Shown here: positions 1 to 10,939 of the stretch, piece after piece | Layout: each line of letters starts with the position of its first letter | How positions within the stretch are numbered: position 1 is the stretch's first letter | Source of the DNA: Branchinecta lynchi | Taxonomy: Eukaryota; Arthropoda; Branchiopoda; Anostraca; Branchinectidae | Length of the DNA: 64,000 bases | Direction of reading: 5' to 3' | Assembly: GCA_023053575.1 (NCBI GenBank) | Contig: JAKZAP010000008.1 | Coordinates: 769,001 to 833,000 of the forward strand | Translations under genes and position numbers: made by a program | Notes under the pieces: model-generated | Seen by the model: only the letters and a program-made list of their open reading frames with translations | Told to the model about the DNA's origin: nothing | Databases searched by the model: none

Positions 1-64
1 TCAAAGATTGCTCAAAGTTTAACTGAAAAGCCAACTTATTTTTGGATCATTCAACTGAATGCAC

Positions 65-440
65 TGCATTTTTGGGATACCAAAACGTAAGTGGAGGGAT
101 ATCTATGACATCGTCAAAGTTGTCCGTCCCGTCCGTCTGTATGACCGTCCGTCCGTCTGTAAGCACGACAACTCTCGAAGAGAATGAGATATTTTGATGA
201 AACTTGGTGTGAGGATTCTTTGGGTCAAGGATAAGGTCAAGTTCTTAGATGGGCTCTGTAGCTCTATATTTGGGGGTGGGGGAGGGGGTTCAAATTAAGG
301 GACAAACAAAATATTTTTATACAGCTAATGTGATAGTCGATTATGGGGTAAGAAGACATGCTGAGCACGATGGTGGAAATCATTTTCTCGCTGGACAGGT
401 AATTCGTCCGAAATTCGATTGGGATTATCACACGGAAATG
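65..440 (+). mobile_element. GGATCCC-family repeat, partial copy 1
   Basis: It begins TTTTTGGGATACCAAAACGT then AAGTGGAGGGATATC, a GTCCGTCC/GTCTGT run, CACGACAACTCTCGAAG-AGAATGAGATATTTTGATGA and one internal unit with CTGGACAGGTAATTCGTCCG. The far end is missing. Orientation is defined as reading away from the CGTAAGTGG end. A C-rich run lies at about 498-511. From 510 to about 835 I see no gene or known repeat. Confidence 0.75.
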
Positions 441-898
441 GAAAGTAAAAGCACATTAGGAATAAGGGGTGTCCCAAAGGGGGTGAGAGGGTGATTACCC
501 CCCCCCCCCACCCCGCCTTTCGCTAAGTCATATCAGTCATTTAATTTTGCCTCACCGAGGTCTCGAGCGCTCATTTTAGTCAAAGGCAATCCTAGTCGTT
601 CAAAAATATTGTTATTTTGTCAGCTTCAGTCGTAAACCCAGTCATAGGTGAACCGAGTCGTTGAAAACAGGTTTCTTAATATAACCTCGTTAGGTCGGAG
701 AAACGATTCTCAATTTCTCGAACCAAGGGTCTGGACTGGCAGCAACTCGTCTTGTTTTAAAACCTGTTTTACTCGCATGTGATTTATATCTGTTAGGTCT
801 TTCAGACATTAGCCTGTCAAAATCAAAAAAGGATTTTTGTCGTTTTTTGTCGGCCCATTTTTGAGTCCGTTGGCACAAACCGGACGTCCCACTCCCAA

Positions 899-928
899 AG
901 GTAAAAGGCTAGTGACGCCCCTGACGGC
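899..928 (-). mobile_element. hAT-like terminal fragment
   Basis: The plus strand reads AAAGGCTAGTGACGCCCCTG, whose complement CAGGGGCGTCACTAGCC has the CAGGGGCG start typical of hAT terminal inverted repeats. A similar end (CAGGGGCGTCGCTAGCC on the minus strand) is at 15016-15038. No partner end or target duplication was found. Confidence 0.4.
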
Positions 929-1029
929 CCCGGCACCAAAACCCCTGCAACCGCTCCTCCCGGTCGAGCGAGCAGCCGTGCCAGGTTTAAATTCAAATCG
1001 CATGTCTAGCAAAAATCCATGGTCTGGGT

Positions 1030-2340
1030 AGTAATAATACCTTAGCCTGCTGTATGCTAAACCTGAAACTTCTTGAACTACCATCTTTCACGAAGATTAC
1101 TTGATTTTGTGTCGAGAGATGTACTCTTGTAGCAATGGAATTCCAAAACTGGCAATGGATATTGCGAACGGCAACCCTGGGTTTGTCGTGGTTAACGGCA
1201 CAAGTAGCTCAAAGTTGGAATAGCTATTCTGAGCGGATCCACGAAAATGTGAAGTAGCTTTTGAACATTCAGGTTCCTGGTTTGAAAGCTGTCAGCTAAA
1301 GAAATAAATATTTCTTACACACCTCTAGCTCATACCCTTGATGTCCTATTTATATTCAGTTGGTAGGCTACTTCGAATTAGAAAAAGCATTTTCCCACTG
1401 ACAAGAGGAAAGTTTCCAAAAAGAGTTCAGTCTCGTACATTGCAATTAGTTTCGATAATACGGCTAATATTCCCTCCAAGAAATACTCGGAGCAAGTACA
1501 AGAAAGCTTGGCAATAAAATACCAGGAGTCTTGCATCTCGGGGGGCCAGAAGCACTCAGGCCAGGAGGGAGGGGGGAGACCACTTATCTCAACGACTTCT
1601 GGGTCCCAATATACGACTCGATCATACCGACAAAATAAACGTTACCACGAAGCGGCAACGGCACAACATTCCCTGCCAATAATTGATAGAAGTGGTGTAA
1701 AAATAACTGCAATGCATCAGCTGAAGTCGTCATTGCAACGAAAATTCGTATACGTAAATTCACATCCTTAGCATTTCACGTCAACTTTCGTTAAATAGAA
1801 AAGCTTCCAACGCCTTTACCCAGCACAAATTATAGCAAGTGCCGAAGGCGCATTTTTTTGTTAATCCGCCTTTTTCCGGCAGAATTAACTTGAATATTCT
1901 AGCCTTTAACGTCTTCCAATTTCCAGAAATCTAAAGCCTAATCACCATTTAAATGACACACCGTTCTTCAAAAATTTAGAATACAAGAAGTGTGCCGCTG
2001 GGGAAATTTTGTGAAACGCCGAGGAGTACAGCTTATTTTTGCGATCCCAATGAAAAGTAAAGAAAATTTTTTCATTTTAAAAGACATACTTACTCAGAAA
2101 CAAAAGGAGGAAATCAGGTTTGCCGGTGCATTTAAAAAAAAAAAAAAAATAATCGCGATTTACGGACGCAGCAAACTTCTGGTCTTCGCCCGACTGGAGT
2201 TATTTTCATCTGCCTTGATCTTTATCTACGACCTCACCATCAACTTAGGTCCGAGTCTCCACACGCGACGGGCGATGCTGTACACGGGGATTAAAGAACG
2301 AAAAGTGCCCTAACAGTTCGAATAACTTACGATAAAAAGA
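1030..2340. other. No gene recognised
   Basis: This AT-rich stretch has only short open frames with no recognisable protein. At 1815-1960 there is a diverged match to repeats inside the hAT-type element at 61.1-62.9 kb (GTGCCGAAGGCG, CCGCCTTTTTCCGGCA, then TCTAGCCTTTAACG). An A(17) run lies at about 2133. Confidence 0.5.
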
Positions 2341-2344
2341 GATT

Positions 2345-4247
2345 AGTTGCGTTTTTGCTTGCCTTGGACTTTGACCTTAGCAGTTGGCCGTTTTCCTTAT
2401 AAGGCGTTTTTTCAGTCCTTAGCCCTTAGACTTTGGCCTTGGGGTTTGTAACACAAAAAAGACTTATAAGCAACTCCCAAGTAGCTTTGGCAAGAGCTTT
2501 AGTCACTGACCCATGTTTGAAACAAATTAAAATTGCATTCAACCCTTTTTTCCAAGGGGTCTGACGTTTGAAACGGTCCAACTTTTGTGGGCTCTCCTGT
2601 ACAACATAGAACACAAAATCAAAAGTGCTTACATCTCACAGTAAAAGAGTTTATGTGTGTACTTTGGTAATTCCAAAAACTTCTCTTCTTCCATTCCTTT
2701 CGTCATTTCCCGTTCCCATTTCAAATGCAAAAAACTACAGGTTTCCAATGGAGCTCTTCGATTTTCTATCTGACTAGTACCTACAGGCATAGGCCAGAGG
2801 AACAAGACCAAAGGTTTCGATGGGATCCCAAAAATTCAATATCTGATCCAGACAACTGGGTCTTGTCTTAGCCAGATCCAGTCTTCGCCAGACTCCTTGA
2901 ACATTTTTACAATTAAAATTCAGAAACAGATTAAGGCCAAATAGCTAATCACCTGAGAAAACCAAGTTCGGATTTGGATTCAGCATGTGTGTTTACCCCT
3001 ATAAGTCATATCTGTTTTGACGAAAACTTCCTGCCACTTCTGCCAATTTCCCGGTTCCGGGCGAACTCCAGAACTACTTGTCCGGCGAAAAAAGAAAGCT
3101 CAAACACGAAATCAGGGTATCTTCTTTCCCCAGTAATGAACATCTAATCAACTTCAAATAGAAATTTAGCTTATAACAAATTTTCCGATTCCAGCCGGAT
3201 TCCGGTCAAACTATATGTCCGGGTAAAATATGATTGTCATACAGGGACTCAGCATCTCTTCTTACCCCTAAATCGCTTATCTAATCAACTAGAAATAAAA
3301 CTTTGACTTCCAACAGTTTTCCGGTTTTGGCCGGATTCCGGACGAACTACATGTCCGGGTAGAAACTTGTTTTCACATAAGTGTTCAGCATGTTTTCTTG
3401 CCTTAAATCGAACATCTAATCAACTCCAAATAAAACTTTTAATTTTGACAAACTTTCCGGTTTGGGCCGGATTCCGGTCGAAATACTTGTCCGTCGAGAA
3501 AATAGTTTTCACCATCGTCTTCAGCATGTCTTCCTACCTCTAAATCGAACATTTAATCAACTTCAAATAAAACTTTTACTTTCAACAAACTTTCCGGTTT
3601 GGGCCAGATTCCGGGCGAAATACTTGTCCGTCGAGAAAATAATTTTCACCATCGTCTTCAGCATGTCTTCCTACCCCTAAATCGAACATCTAATCAACTT
3701 CAAATAAAACTTTTACTTTCAACAAACTTTCCGGTTTTGGCCGGATTCCGGGCGAACTACTTGTCCGATGACAAAATGGTTTTCACGATCGTGTTCAGCA
3801 TGTCTTCTTACCCCATAATCGACTATCACATTAGCTGTTTCAAAATATTTTGTTTGTCCCTTAATTTGAATCCCCTCCCCCACCCCTAAATGTAGAGCTA
3901 CAAAGCCCATCTACGAACTTGACTGGTCCGACGACCCAACGAACCCTCACACCAAGTTTCATCAAAATATCTCATTCCCTTCGAAAGTTATCGTGCTTAC
4001 AGACGGACGGACGGACAGACGGACAACTTTTGCGATGTCATAGGTATCCCTCCACTTACGTTTTGGGATCCCAAAAAGGCGAAGAGGAGCCCATTGACCG
4101 TTGGCCGCTGGCTTTGGACTTTTTCCTTTGACCGTTGTAGCAAAAACACCTTATTAGCAAAACGGCTAAAGCCGAAGAAGTGTGAAAACGCCTTATAAGC
4201 TAAACGGCGTTCCGCAGGCATGGTCCAAGGCAAGCAAAAACGCAACT
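2345..4247. mobile_element. TIR element (AGTTGCGTTTTTGC ends) with a nested GGATCCC-family insertion
   Basis: The left end AGTTGCGTTTTTGCTTGCCT then TGGAC and the right end, complement of GTCCAAGGCAAGCAAAAACG then CAACT (4227-4247), form a terminal inverted repeat of about 25 bp. A second matching block (CTTATAAGGCGTTTT) lies about 45 bp further in on both sides. The interior is split by the GGATCCC-family copy at 2808-4077. Flanks are GAT|TA and TA|TTG, so a TA target is possible. No transposase is visible, so the element is non-autonomous. Confidence 0.7.
2808..4077 (-). mobile_element. GGATCCC-family repeat, full-length copy with internal tandem units
   Basis: The left end is GACCAAAGGTTTCGATGGGA then TCCCAAAA. 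The right end is CCACTTACGTTTTGGGATCC then CAAAA. Both ends therefore carry GGGATCCCAAAA. Between 3050 and 3870 about six units of 131-139 bp repeat, each with TCCGG-TTT-GGCCGGATTCCG then GGCGAACTACTTGTCCG, CAGCATGTCTTCTTACCCC and ATCTAATCAACTTCAAATAAA. A GACGGACG tetranucleotide run lies near the right end. No coding capacity is seen. Full-length relatives are at 8655-9505 and 21303-22257. Confidence 0.85.
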
Positions 4248-4476
4248 ATTGTTTTCGAGTTGTAGGTGTTTCCTGATATTGCATTGCAGATATTCTTTCA
4301 ACTTCTCCAACAAAAAAATTACCTATGAGCTGTTCCAGCGTCTGCAGAACAACTCCTGCTCTGGGAAACGAACTTAGGGGGTATCTCGTATGATATTCTA
4401 AGCAAGATAAAAGTCCCTTTTCATCTTCTACAGCGAAGCTGCAACTACTCGCAAAAAGAGAAACATTTGCAGTTAA

Positions 4477-6226
4477 ATGGTTACTGTAGTGAGATATCTC
4501 ATGCCATGCTTGTGGAAGAGCGTACGCATAGGCTGTGAGGTCCCCAAGTGGTGCGATAATGTGGCACTCGGTGAATCCTGTCGAAGGGCCAAATTCTGGT
4601 ATCGGCTATGGAACGACTGTGGCCGACCGAGAAGTGGCTCGGTTAATGATATCCGTCTTCTCACAAAACGTCAGTTTGCGAAAAACCTTGCAAAGCATAA
4701 CAGTGACCTAATAAAGGCAAATAGTGATTGGTAGTAATCCGGCAGCCGCTTGGAAATATCTAAAGAGTTTTGGTCGCGACAGTTCAGTCAAGTTCAGTCC
4801 CAGTAGAAGTAGTGAATTTCCACCGCCAGATGTCGTTCTTGAAAAAGAAAGTGCTTGACCAGTGTTTAAATCTACCGAATGTTTCACCTGGTTTTGTAGT
4901 CTCGGTTTCCAAAGTAATACGCGGCACAACGAAGCTTAAGAAGAAACAGTCTAGAGGCCTTGACGGTCTGTGTGGTATGCACCTAGTGTACGCGACTAGC
5001 AATCTACTAAGTCATTTAGAGCTACTATTTCAGTGCATATTTAATGTTGGTTTGGTACATGATATGTTCGGAATGGGAGTAATAATGCCGGTAGTGAAGA
5101 AAGGTAAAGACGCCAGCCAATGTATGTCATATCGACCCATAACGGTAGCTCTGGTTCTATGCAAATTAATTGAACTTATTGTAATCGATGAAATAAGCCT
5201 TGTTTGTAGTACCCCAGATTCGCAGTTTGGATTTAAAAAAGGGCTGAGTCGCGAACACGTCCATTGCGTCCTTGCTATTTTATTGCTTGAAGCTGATGAA
5301 ATTGGTGAGATTTTAGTCCTTGCTGGTCATGATGTACGACGGGCTTTCGATTCAGGCATACACCCCCAGTTATTACTTTCAGCGGCGAAAAGAGGCCTTG
5401 ATCCTTCTGTTGTATTAGTGTTTTTTAATATGTACAAAAAGCTTCGAGTGCGTATAAAAGTTCCCTCTGTGTGTATCTCTGTCGGATAAAATTTTACCAG
5501 TGTATAAGGGTATTCGCCAAGGCGCGATATCGTCTCCACCGTTATTCAATAATAGTGTCCTCGAGGCTCAAAGCCCGGTAAAGATGAGTTGTATTTTTCG
5601 CGGTATTGATGTTTCGTTACTAAATTATGCGGATGACATTTTGAATTTGAGCAGATCTCTCTCTCGTATTGAAGAAAATTATTGTATTCTGAGTAATGAG
5701 TATTCCCGGGTCGGCCTTGCGTTCAACCCTGCTAAAAGTGAAGTGCTTGTTTTTAATGGTAAATCGTCATCACGGTCGGTTAGGTTTGAGGACCAGGAAA
5801 TATGCCCGTCCGAGGTACTTGTTTATCTAGGTCTACACATTGCTTCAGATTTAAAATCGACACGTGCGGGTCTGATTTCCGATCTATCTACGAAAGTTCG
5901 AAAAGCGTATGGTACGCTCTGTAGGACTAAGGTGAAATTTAACCGGTTGATTTGAGGACGCCTTTATACCGCTCTGGTTATCCCGCACATTCTCGCTCTG
6001 TCGCCTTTTTGGATACTTTTTACACTGAAGGAAAAGAAAGCAATTAGAGATGTTTATTTCAAGTTTGCGAAGTTTTTGCTTGGAGTACCTCTTTGGACGA
6101 GAAATACTTCACTAATTGTTAAATACGGTGTTCTTGATCCCACGGATGTCATCAACATCCGTAGAGAAAAGTTTCTACAGTCCCTGGATCCCCAGCACAG
6201 CCTGTACCAGGCATTTCTAAAGTAGG
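4477..6226 (+). pseudogene. LINE reverse transcriptase, broken copy
   Basis: Collinear pieces of one reverse transcriptase lie in different frames. 4550-4737 has FWYRLWNDCGRPRSGSVNDI, the linker before the RT. 4770-5489 has KKKQSRGLDGL, MSYRPITVALVLCKLIE, FGFKKGLS and HDVRRAFD (motif A, with D-F changed toward R-R). 5500-5955 has YKGIRQGAISSPPLFN (motif B) and LNYADDILNLS (motif C, intact YADD). After a TGA at 5953 the C-terminus continues (RLYTALVIPHILALSPFWI, KFAKFLLGVPLW) to about 6224. At least three frameshifts or stops interrupt it, so it is dead, although the catalytic YADD survives. It is related to the fragments at 10.5, 16.5 and 25.6 kb. A minus-strand LINE 3' end abuts it at about 6290. 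Confidence 0.85.
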
Positions 6227-6279
6227 CTAGCTGTGCTAGTTCTTCGTTTATTGGTTAGTTTAGTGTGATTCGTTTTTCC

Positions 6280-7003
6280 TTTTTTTTTTTTTTTTTTTTT
6301 TTTTTTTCAATCAATCAAGTTTATTCCGAATAGCTAAAAGCTAGAAAAGGAATACAAATTTATAAAGTACACAGACACACAAGAAACAATTTAACTAATA
6401 CACTTACAAGAAATTACCAGAAATAAATGATGGAATGAAACTACGTAAAAATTGAGTAGACGAATTAGCGGGATATGGGGAAAACTTATAGCCAGTATTC
6501 CTCTCGGACCGACGCACGGAAGACGGGAGGGGAGGGGGGAATAGACGGGTCATCTGGGGACAACACGTTATCTTAGCTCCAAATTTGTTTGAAAGAGTAT
6601 TTCTACGTACAGATAATTTAGGAATGTCAAGTTTAATGAGAGCCTCTTCGTATGTAATGTTATGATCACCCAGAATGATTCTCATGGCTCTCTTTTGGAC
6701 ATTTTCCAGGCGATCAGAGAGCTCTGCAGAAAGAGAAGAATGCCAAACCGGTGAAGCACATTCTAAATGAGGACGGATATAAGTTTTAAAATAACAGAGG
6801 AGGCATTTAGTATCCAAACCGAAAGATTTAAGGGTAGAAAGGGATTTAATCAAAAAGTTGGTTTTACGGATAATATTGTCATCATGAGAATTCCATTTCA
6901 GATCATCATCAATTATTACCCCAAGCAATTTAACAGATTCAAGCTGCCTGAATGACGATGGATATTCAGCAGTTTCTCTTCTTAGTCTGCTAAACCGCAT
7001 AAC
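6280..7003 (-). pseudogene. 5'-truncated LINE 3' end (CR1/L2-like RT C-terminus)
   Basis: A 198-codon open frame (7000-6404) encodes the end of a reverse transcriptase: LLGVIIDDDLKWNSH, YIRPHLECASPVWHSS, RLENVQKRAMRIILGDHNIT and LRSFIPSFISGNFL at the stop. Motifs A-C are absent, so it is 5'-truncated, as is usual for LINE insertions. The 3' end is an A-run with (TTGA/TCAA)n repeats, seen here as T(24) then CAATCAATCAAG at about 6283-6318. The same 3' end occurs at 13588-13650 and 29822-30058. Confidence 0.85.
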
Positions 7004-7229
7004 CGAAGACTTACTGTCATTAATTTCATTAAATTATTTCATTTAATTAATCCATTTCCGTCTGAACTACTCCCAATCGTGTTGCCACTCGAAAACCTTC
7101 GCTGCACGTCACTTTTTACTTTTGTGTTCATCCTTTATATTTTCCTTTCGAATTTTCCGCGGAATCTAACAACAAGCTTCCAATATTTTTTAATAAATGT
7201 TTAGGTAATTATTTAGCACGAGTATGCCA

Positions 7230-7780
7230 AGTGAAAATGTAACATAAGAAATGATGAAAAATCAGTTCCGAGTCTACTAGCTAGGATGCTGAACTTTGAA
7301 TCCGACGAGAAAAAAACTTCAGATATGGATTCAATATGTATTTTTATCCCTGTATTGAAACTATAATCGACTTTAGAATTAGTTTTCACTTCAATAGAAT
7401 TTCCGGGCGAACTAATTTTCCGGCAAGAAAAAACTGAATCCAGCACTCCCCCTCACACCCATTACGAAGCTCTAAACAAAATGAGATTCGACTTTTAGTT
7501 TTATCCATTTTCCGGTGTTGACCGGATTCTGGGCGAACTGAACGTCCGGCGAGAAAGTGAACGAGTTCAGCATGTCTACTTATCCTCGGCTCGAACCTTT
7601 TATCCCGTCTCGAATCTTTAAGCGTATTCAGAGAAAAATGTTCACGTTTTTGGGTTGTGACCAAACTCCGGGCTAGCTATTTGTCTTGCGACCAAATAAT
7701 TTTCATACGGATCCAGCATGCCTCAATACCTTTAATTCAACTATCTCATGAGCTTGAAACAAACAATTTGTTTCGCAACT
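7230..7780 (-). mobile_element. Partial copy of the GGATCCC repeat family
   Basis: Diverged internal units: GGCGAACTAATTTTCCGGC, a CCGGATTCTGGGCGAAC stretch and AGCATGTCTACTTATCC-like segments match the roughly 137-bp internal units of the copy at 2808-4077. Neither palindromic end is present. No gene is seen here; short open frames across it are side effects of the repeat. Confidence 0.5.
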
Positions 7781-7934
7781 AATTTGAACCCAGCATCATC
7801 AATTTGAAAACAGCATCAATTATTTTCCTAAATAAAACGGTCTGTTTTATTTCGGTTCGTTTGGTAAGAAGATACAAGGTAACAACTGTGATTATTCTAC
7901 AATTCAGCTGCGTCATACTTGTAATGCTGCTTGG

Positions 7935-8072
7935 CGGTCACTAGTACATCTCTCTAGTACTTTAAATCTCATAGACGGCACTAGTACTTTAAATCGCACA
8001 GATGGCTCTAGTACTTTAAATCGCATAGACGGCATAGATGACTCAAGTACTTTAAACCACATAGATGACATC
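7935..8072. repeat. Short minisatellite, about 30-bp units
   Basis: The segment CTAGTACTTTAAATC-GCATAGACGG recurs about four to five times between 7940 and 8070, with drift and spacing of about 28-38 bp. It lies in otherwise unassigned AT-rich sequence (7780-8650) with no recognised gene. Confidence 0.75.
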
Positions 8073-8654
8073 GTGCCGTGTGCACACTCCCAGACAGAAA
8101 CATGTTTAAGGAAAACACTGGATTACGGTTATCAAATAATGGCCTTACTGAATCGAGCAATTGGTCAGTGATTCTTCTGCATAATGGTGGAAGTGTTAAA
8201 TAGTTTTAAAAATGTTGCGAAGTATTTTTTAAAATCAGGCACCGAAACCAGAGGTTCTAGGCTTTAACAACCGTTCAATTTTTGGAGATTCGATGATTTT
8301 TATCTGGGATGATGCCGCTAATTTTTGTAGTAAGAACCTAATGACTCCACATTTGAGCCATTTATTTAAAACCTTCATAGAAACTCAAAAAAGGTTTTGT
8401 ATTATCAATGTTTACAATGACGGTCCTAAAGCACTCAATAAGTCCCTATTGGCTGGCCCAATTATGAAGAATGCTCCATAATCCCCATCATTTAAGTTTG
8501 GCTAGGACTTTAAAGCACTTGTCCAAAGCCCACTGTAGTGCCAGTCTAATCAACACAGAGTACATTTTTCCTGTATTAACAGTTCGTAGAACCTGACTTG
8601 AAATATCCCAACGGACACCCAATATTCTATATACCACCCGTCTACCTGTTTTGT

Positions 8655-9505
8655 CTGGTTTTTGGGATCCAAAAACGTAAGTGGAGGGATACCTAAGACA
8701 TCGCAAAAGTTAAGCAGTGTCGGTAAGCACGGCAACTGTCGAAGAGAATGCGATATTATGATGAAACTTGGTGTGAGGACACTTAGGGTCAAGGGATTGG
8801 TGGAGTTCGTAGGTGGGCTCTGTATCTTAACATTTAGGGGAGGGGGAGGGGGTTCGAATTAAGGGGCGAACAAATTTAGGGTCGATTTCGGGGTAAGAAG
8901 ACATGTTGAACATTTATATGAAAATCATTTTCTTGTCGGACAAGTAGTTCACCCGGAATCCGTCTTAAACTGGAAAATTTGTTAACACTAAAAGTTTTAT
9001 CTGAAGTTGATTAGATGTTTGGTTTTGGGGTAAGAAGACATGATGAATCCGCTTTTGACAATCATTTTCTACCCGGACATATTGTTCGCCCGGAATCCGG
9101 CTGAAACCGGAAAAATTTGTTAAAAGTTAAAGGGTTTTTAGTTGAGTTGACTAGATGTTAAATATAGGTGTAATGACACGCTGAAATCGTTTTTGAGCTT
9201 TAGTTCAAAAATCCGAAATCCGGCCGAAACTGGTGATTTGGCAGAAGCAGGGCAGAAAAATTTGATCAGTTTCTTCAAAGTAGATATGACGAATAGCTTA
9301 GGGGTAAATACACATATGGTGAATCCATATCTGAACTTAGTTTTCTCAGATAACTAACCATTGTCCTTCTTCTGTTTCTAAATCTCAATAGTAAAAATGT
9401 TGAAGGAGTCTGGCGAAGACCGGATATCTACGAGACCAAATTGACAGGATCAAATATTAAATTTTTGGAATCCCATCGAAACCTTTGGTCTTGCTGGCCG
9501 ACCCA
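8655..9505 (+). mobile_element. GGATCCC-family repeat, full-length copy, opposite orientation
   Basis: It starts TTTTTGGGATCCAAAAACGT then AAGTGGAGGGATACC and ends TTTTTGGAATCCCATCGAAA then CCTTTGGTC, the complement of the left end of the copy at 2808. Internal units are fewer (about three) and more diverged. The flank GGCCAGCAAGACC resembles the flank of the first copy (GGCCAGAGGAACAAGACC), so the true boundary may lie a few bases further out. Confidence 0.8.
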
Positions 9506-9875
9506 GGATAAAACAAAATGGTACTTTTTATCGCTACTTAAGGCAAATATCAACAGCTGAAATGACTTAGATTACCCGTTTTTATTGCCCATCATATAAG
9601 GCATCCACAGACAAGTTATGCACCCCCCCCCCCCACACACACACATACACACACCAATTTGTATTTGTATGTTTTGAAGGATAAAAACCTTTAGGGTTAA
9701 GCAATCTTTTAGATTGAATTTACCGCCACAGACGGTTCGGTTGTGACTAGTTTGGTTGGACGGGAGGACTTGGGAGCCTAGGCAACCGCTCCGGGCTGTG
9801 CTCCCTACTTTTAAAACAATCCAGGATTGCCAACGCTATTACGTGGGAATGGAGCAGATTAGGCTAAAAACTTAC
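9506..9875. other. No gene recognised; C-rich/CA microsatellite
   Basis: A C(13) run followed by (CA)n lies at 9620-9653. The rest is unassigned sequence just downstream of the second SDR exon and probably belongs to that gene's intron. Confidence 0.5.
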
Positions 9876-9968
9876 CTCTGATTACCTGAGCTGCTTCCAC
9901 GTCCGGAACAGCCATGTATAACTTAGCTCCCCGTCTAGCCAAGTCCCTAGCAGCTTCAAGACCAATGC
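9876..9968 (-). CDS. Short-chain dehydrogenase/reductase, second coding exon
   Basis: This 93-nt exon follows the acceptor TTCTTCTAG and reads GIGLEAARDLARRGAKLYMA then VPDVEAAQVIRG. It completes the TGxxxGIG dinucleotide-binding motif begun at 12384 and continues through helix alphaB and strand beta2, where many SDRs have ARRGA-V-ACRD. Here the usual 'ACRD' is 'AVPD', so the cofactor-specifying loop is slightly unusual. The donor is AGAG|GTAAGT; a weaker alternative is CAG|GTAATC at 9885. The intron separating it from the first exon is about 2.4 kb and holds two LINE fragments, a CRE-containing MITE and a tRNA-derived SINE. The catalytic YxxxK exon is not visible, so the gene must continue to the left, probably outside this window. 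Confidence 0.85.
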
Positions 9969-10524
9969 CTAGAAGAACATGAAATGAGTTACAACTGTCT
10001 TATTCCAATCTGACTTAACCGGACAAAGACGACTCACAAGTAAATGAAAACGACGGAATTCACATGAACTAGCAGATGCAGCAAAAGTGTAAGAAAAGGC
10101 TAAGTGACGGACTTAAAAGGTTTTCTCAGACCCAGGAACACTGATACAACTCTCCCTCTAAGATTTTATGCGAGGGATAAACACAAGATAAATGCAATTC
10201 CGGCAACGGTCTTCAGCGAAGAACGAACTTATCATTATATCAGCATCATTCTAACATAAAAATAACAGAAGAATTCTAAAGTTTTTGTTCGTGTATTATG
10301 ATGGTCAGCTTGGCTTGAAACCTTAGCCTATATAGGGCTAGAGCCTACAACTCTGAAACTCCTAAGAAAACAAAACTTCGATCCTCCCTTTTTCTCTTTG
10401 GAGTCTTATTTGGCAGCCGGCAATGCCGCACAGGGAGACAGTAGACCGATGATTTTTGGATTGGCTTAGGTGACGTATTTGCGTGACGGTGTGGAAGATT
10501 TCAATAACTAAGGTGGCTGACAAT

Positions 10525-10882
10525 GCCGTTCTGGTGTTACTCATGTTCTGCGAAAGAAGGAGATAAAAAAAGATGAGATCATGTTATTTTAAATATGCAA
10601 AGCACCTGCTTCACTTGTCGAAATTATGCTATAACCATACTTTGACGGAGAAGTTCAAAATTCAAGATGCAAGTGTTACCCTTTTGGATGTTTCTTCTTC
10701 GCTATCAAAAATCATTGACAACAGAACCCAACCAACGCAAGACCTTCTACACTGCTTCCTGGCCGACGATTGAAATTAAGTTTCTTTTTGTGTATGTTTA
10801 TGTGTTTTATTTACTTTCTTCATTTACTCCGCTTTCTGAAAACGGCGGGTTATAAATAAATTACTTACTTACTTATTACACA
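10525..10882 (+). pseudogene. 5'-truncated LINE 3' end with (TTAC)n tail
   Basis: The sequence matches the 3' region of the family also found at 16490-17100 (minus) and 25640-26390 (plus): TGTTCTGCGAAAGAAGGAGA, AAATATGCAAAGCACCTGCT, FKIQDASVTLLDVSSSLSKI in translation, and TTCTGAAAACGGCGGGTTAT before AAATAAA(TTAC)3. The (TTAC)n tail is the diagnostic 3' end. It lies in the SDR intron. The stretch 9970-10525 upstream shows no recognised feature. Confidence 0.8.
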
Positions 10883-10939
10883 TGAACAAGGAAAGCCCCT
10901 GAACAAAACATACCTATTTTTTCTTTTCTTGTCTCTTGG

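Noticed and set aside
249..494. Open frame over the left GGATCCC-family copy
   Set aside because: The same peptide pattern reappears wherever the repeat occurs (for example 3719-3910 in reverse); it is a by-product of the repeat, not a gene.
3462..3889. Frames with repeated FHHRLQHVFLPLNRT-like peptide
   Set aside because: They come from the 137-bp internal units of a non-coding repeat.
7935..8072. CRISPR-like array
   Set aside because: Units are short, drifting and unevenly spaced, without distinct spacers, and the genome is eukaryotic; it is a minisatellite.
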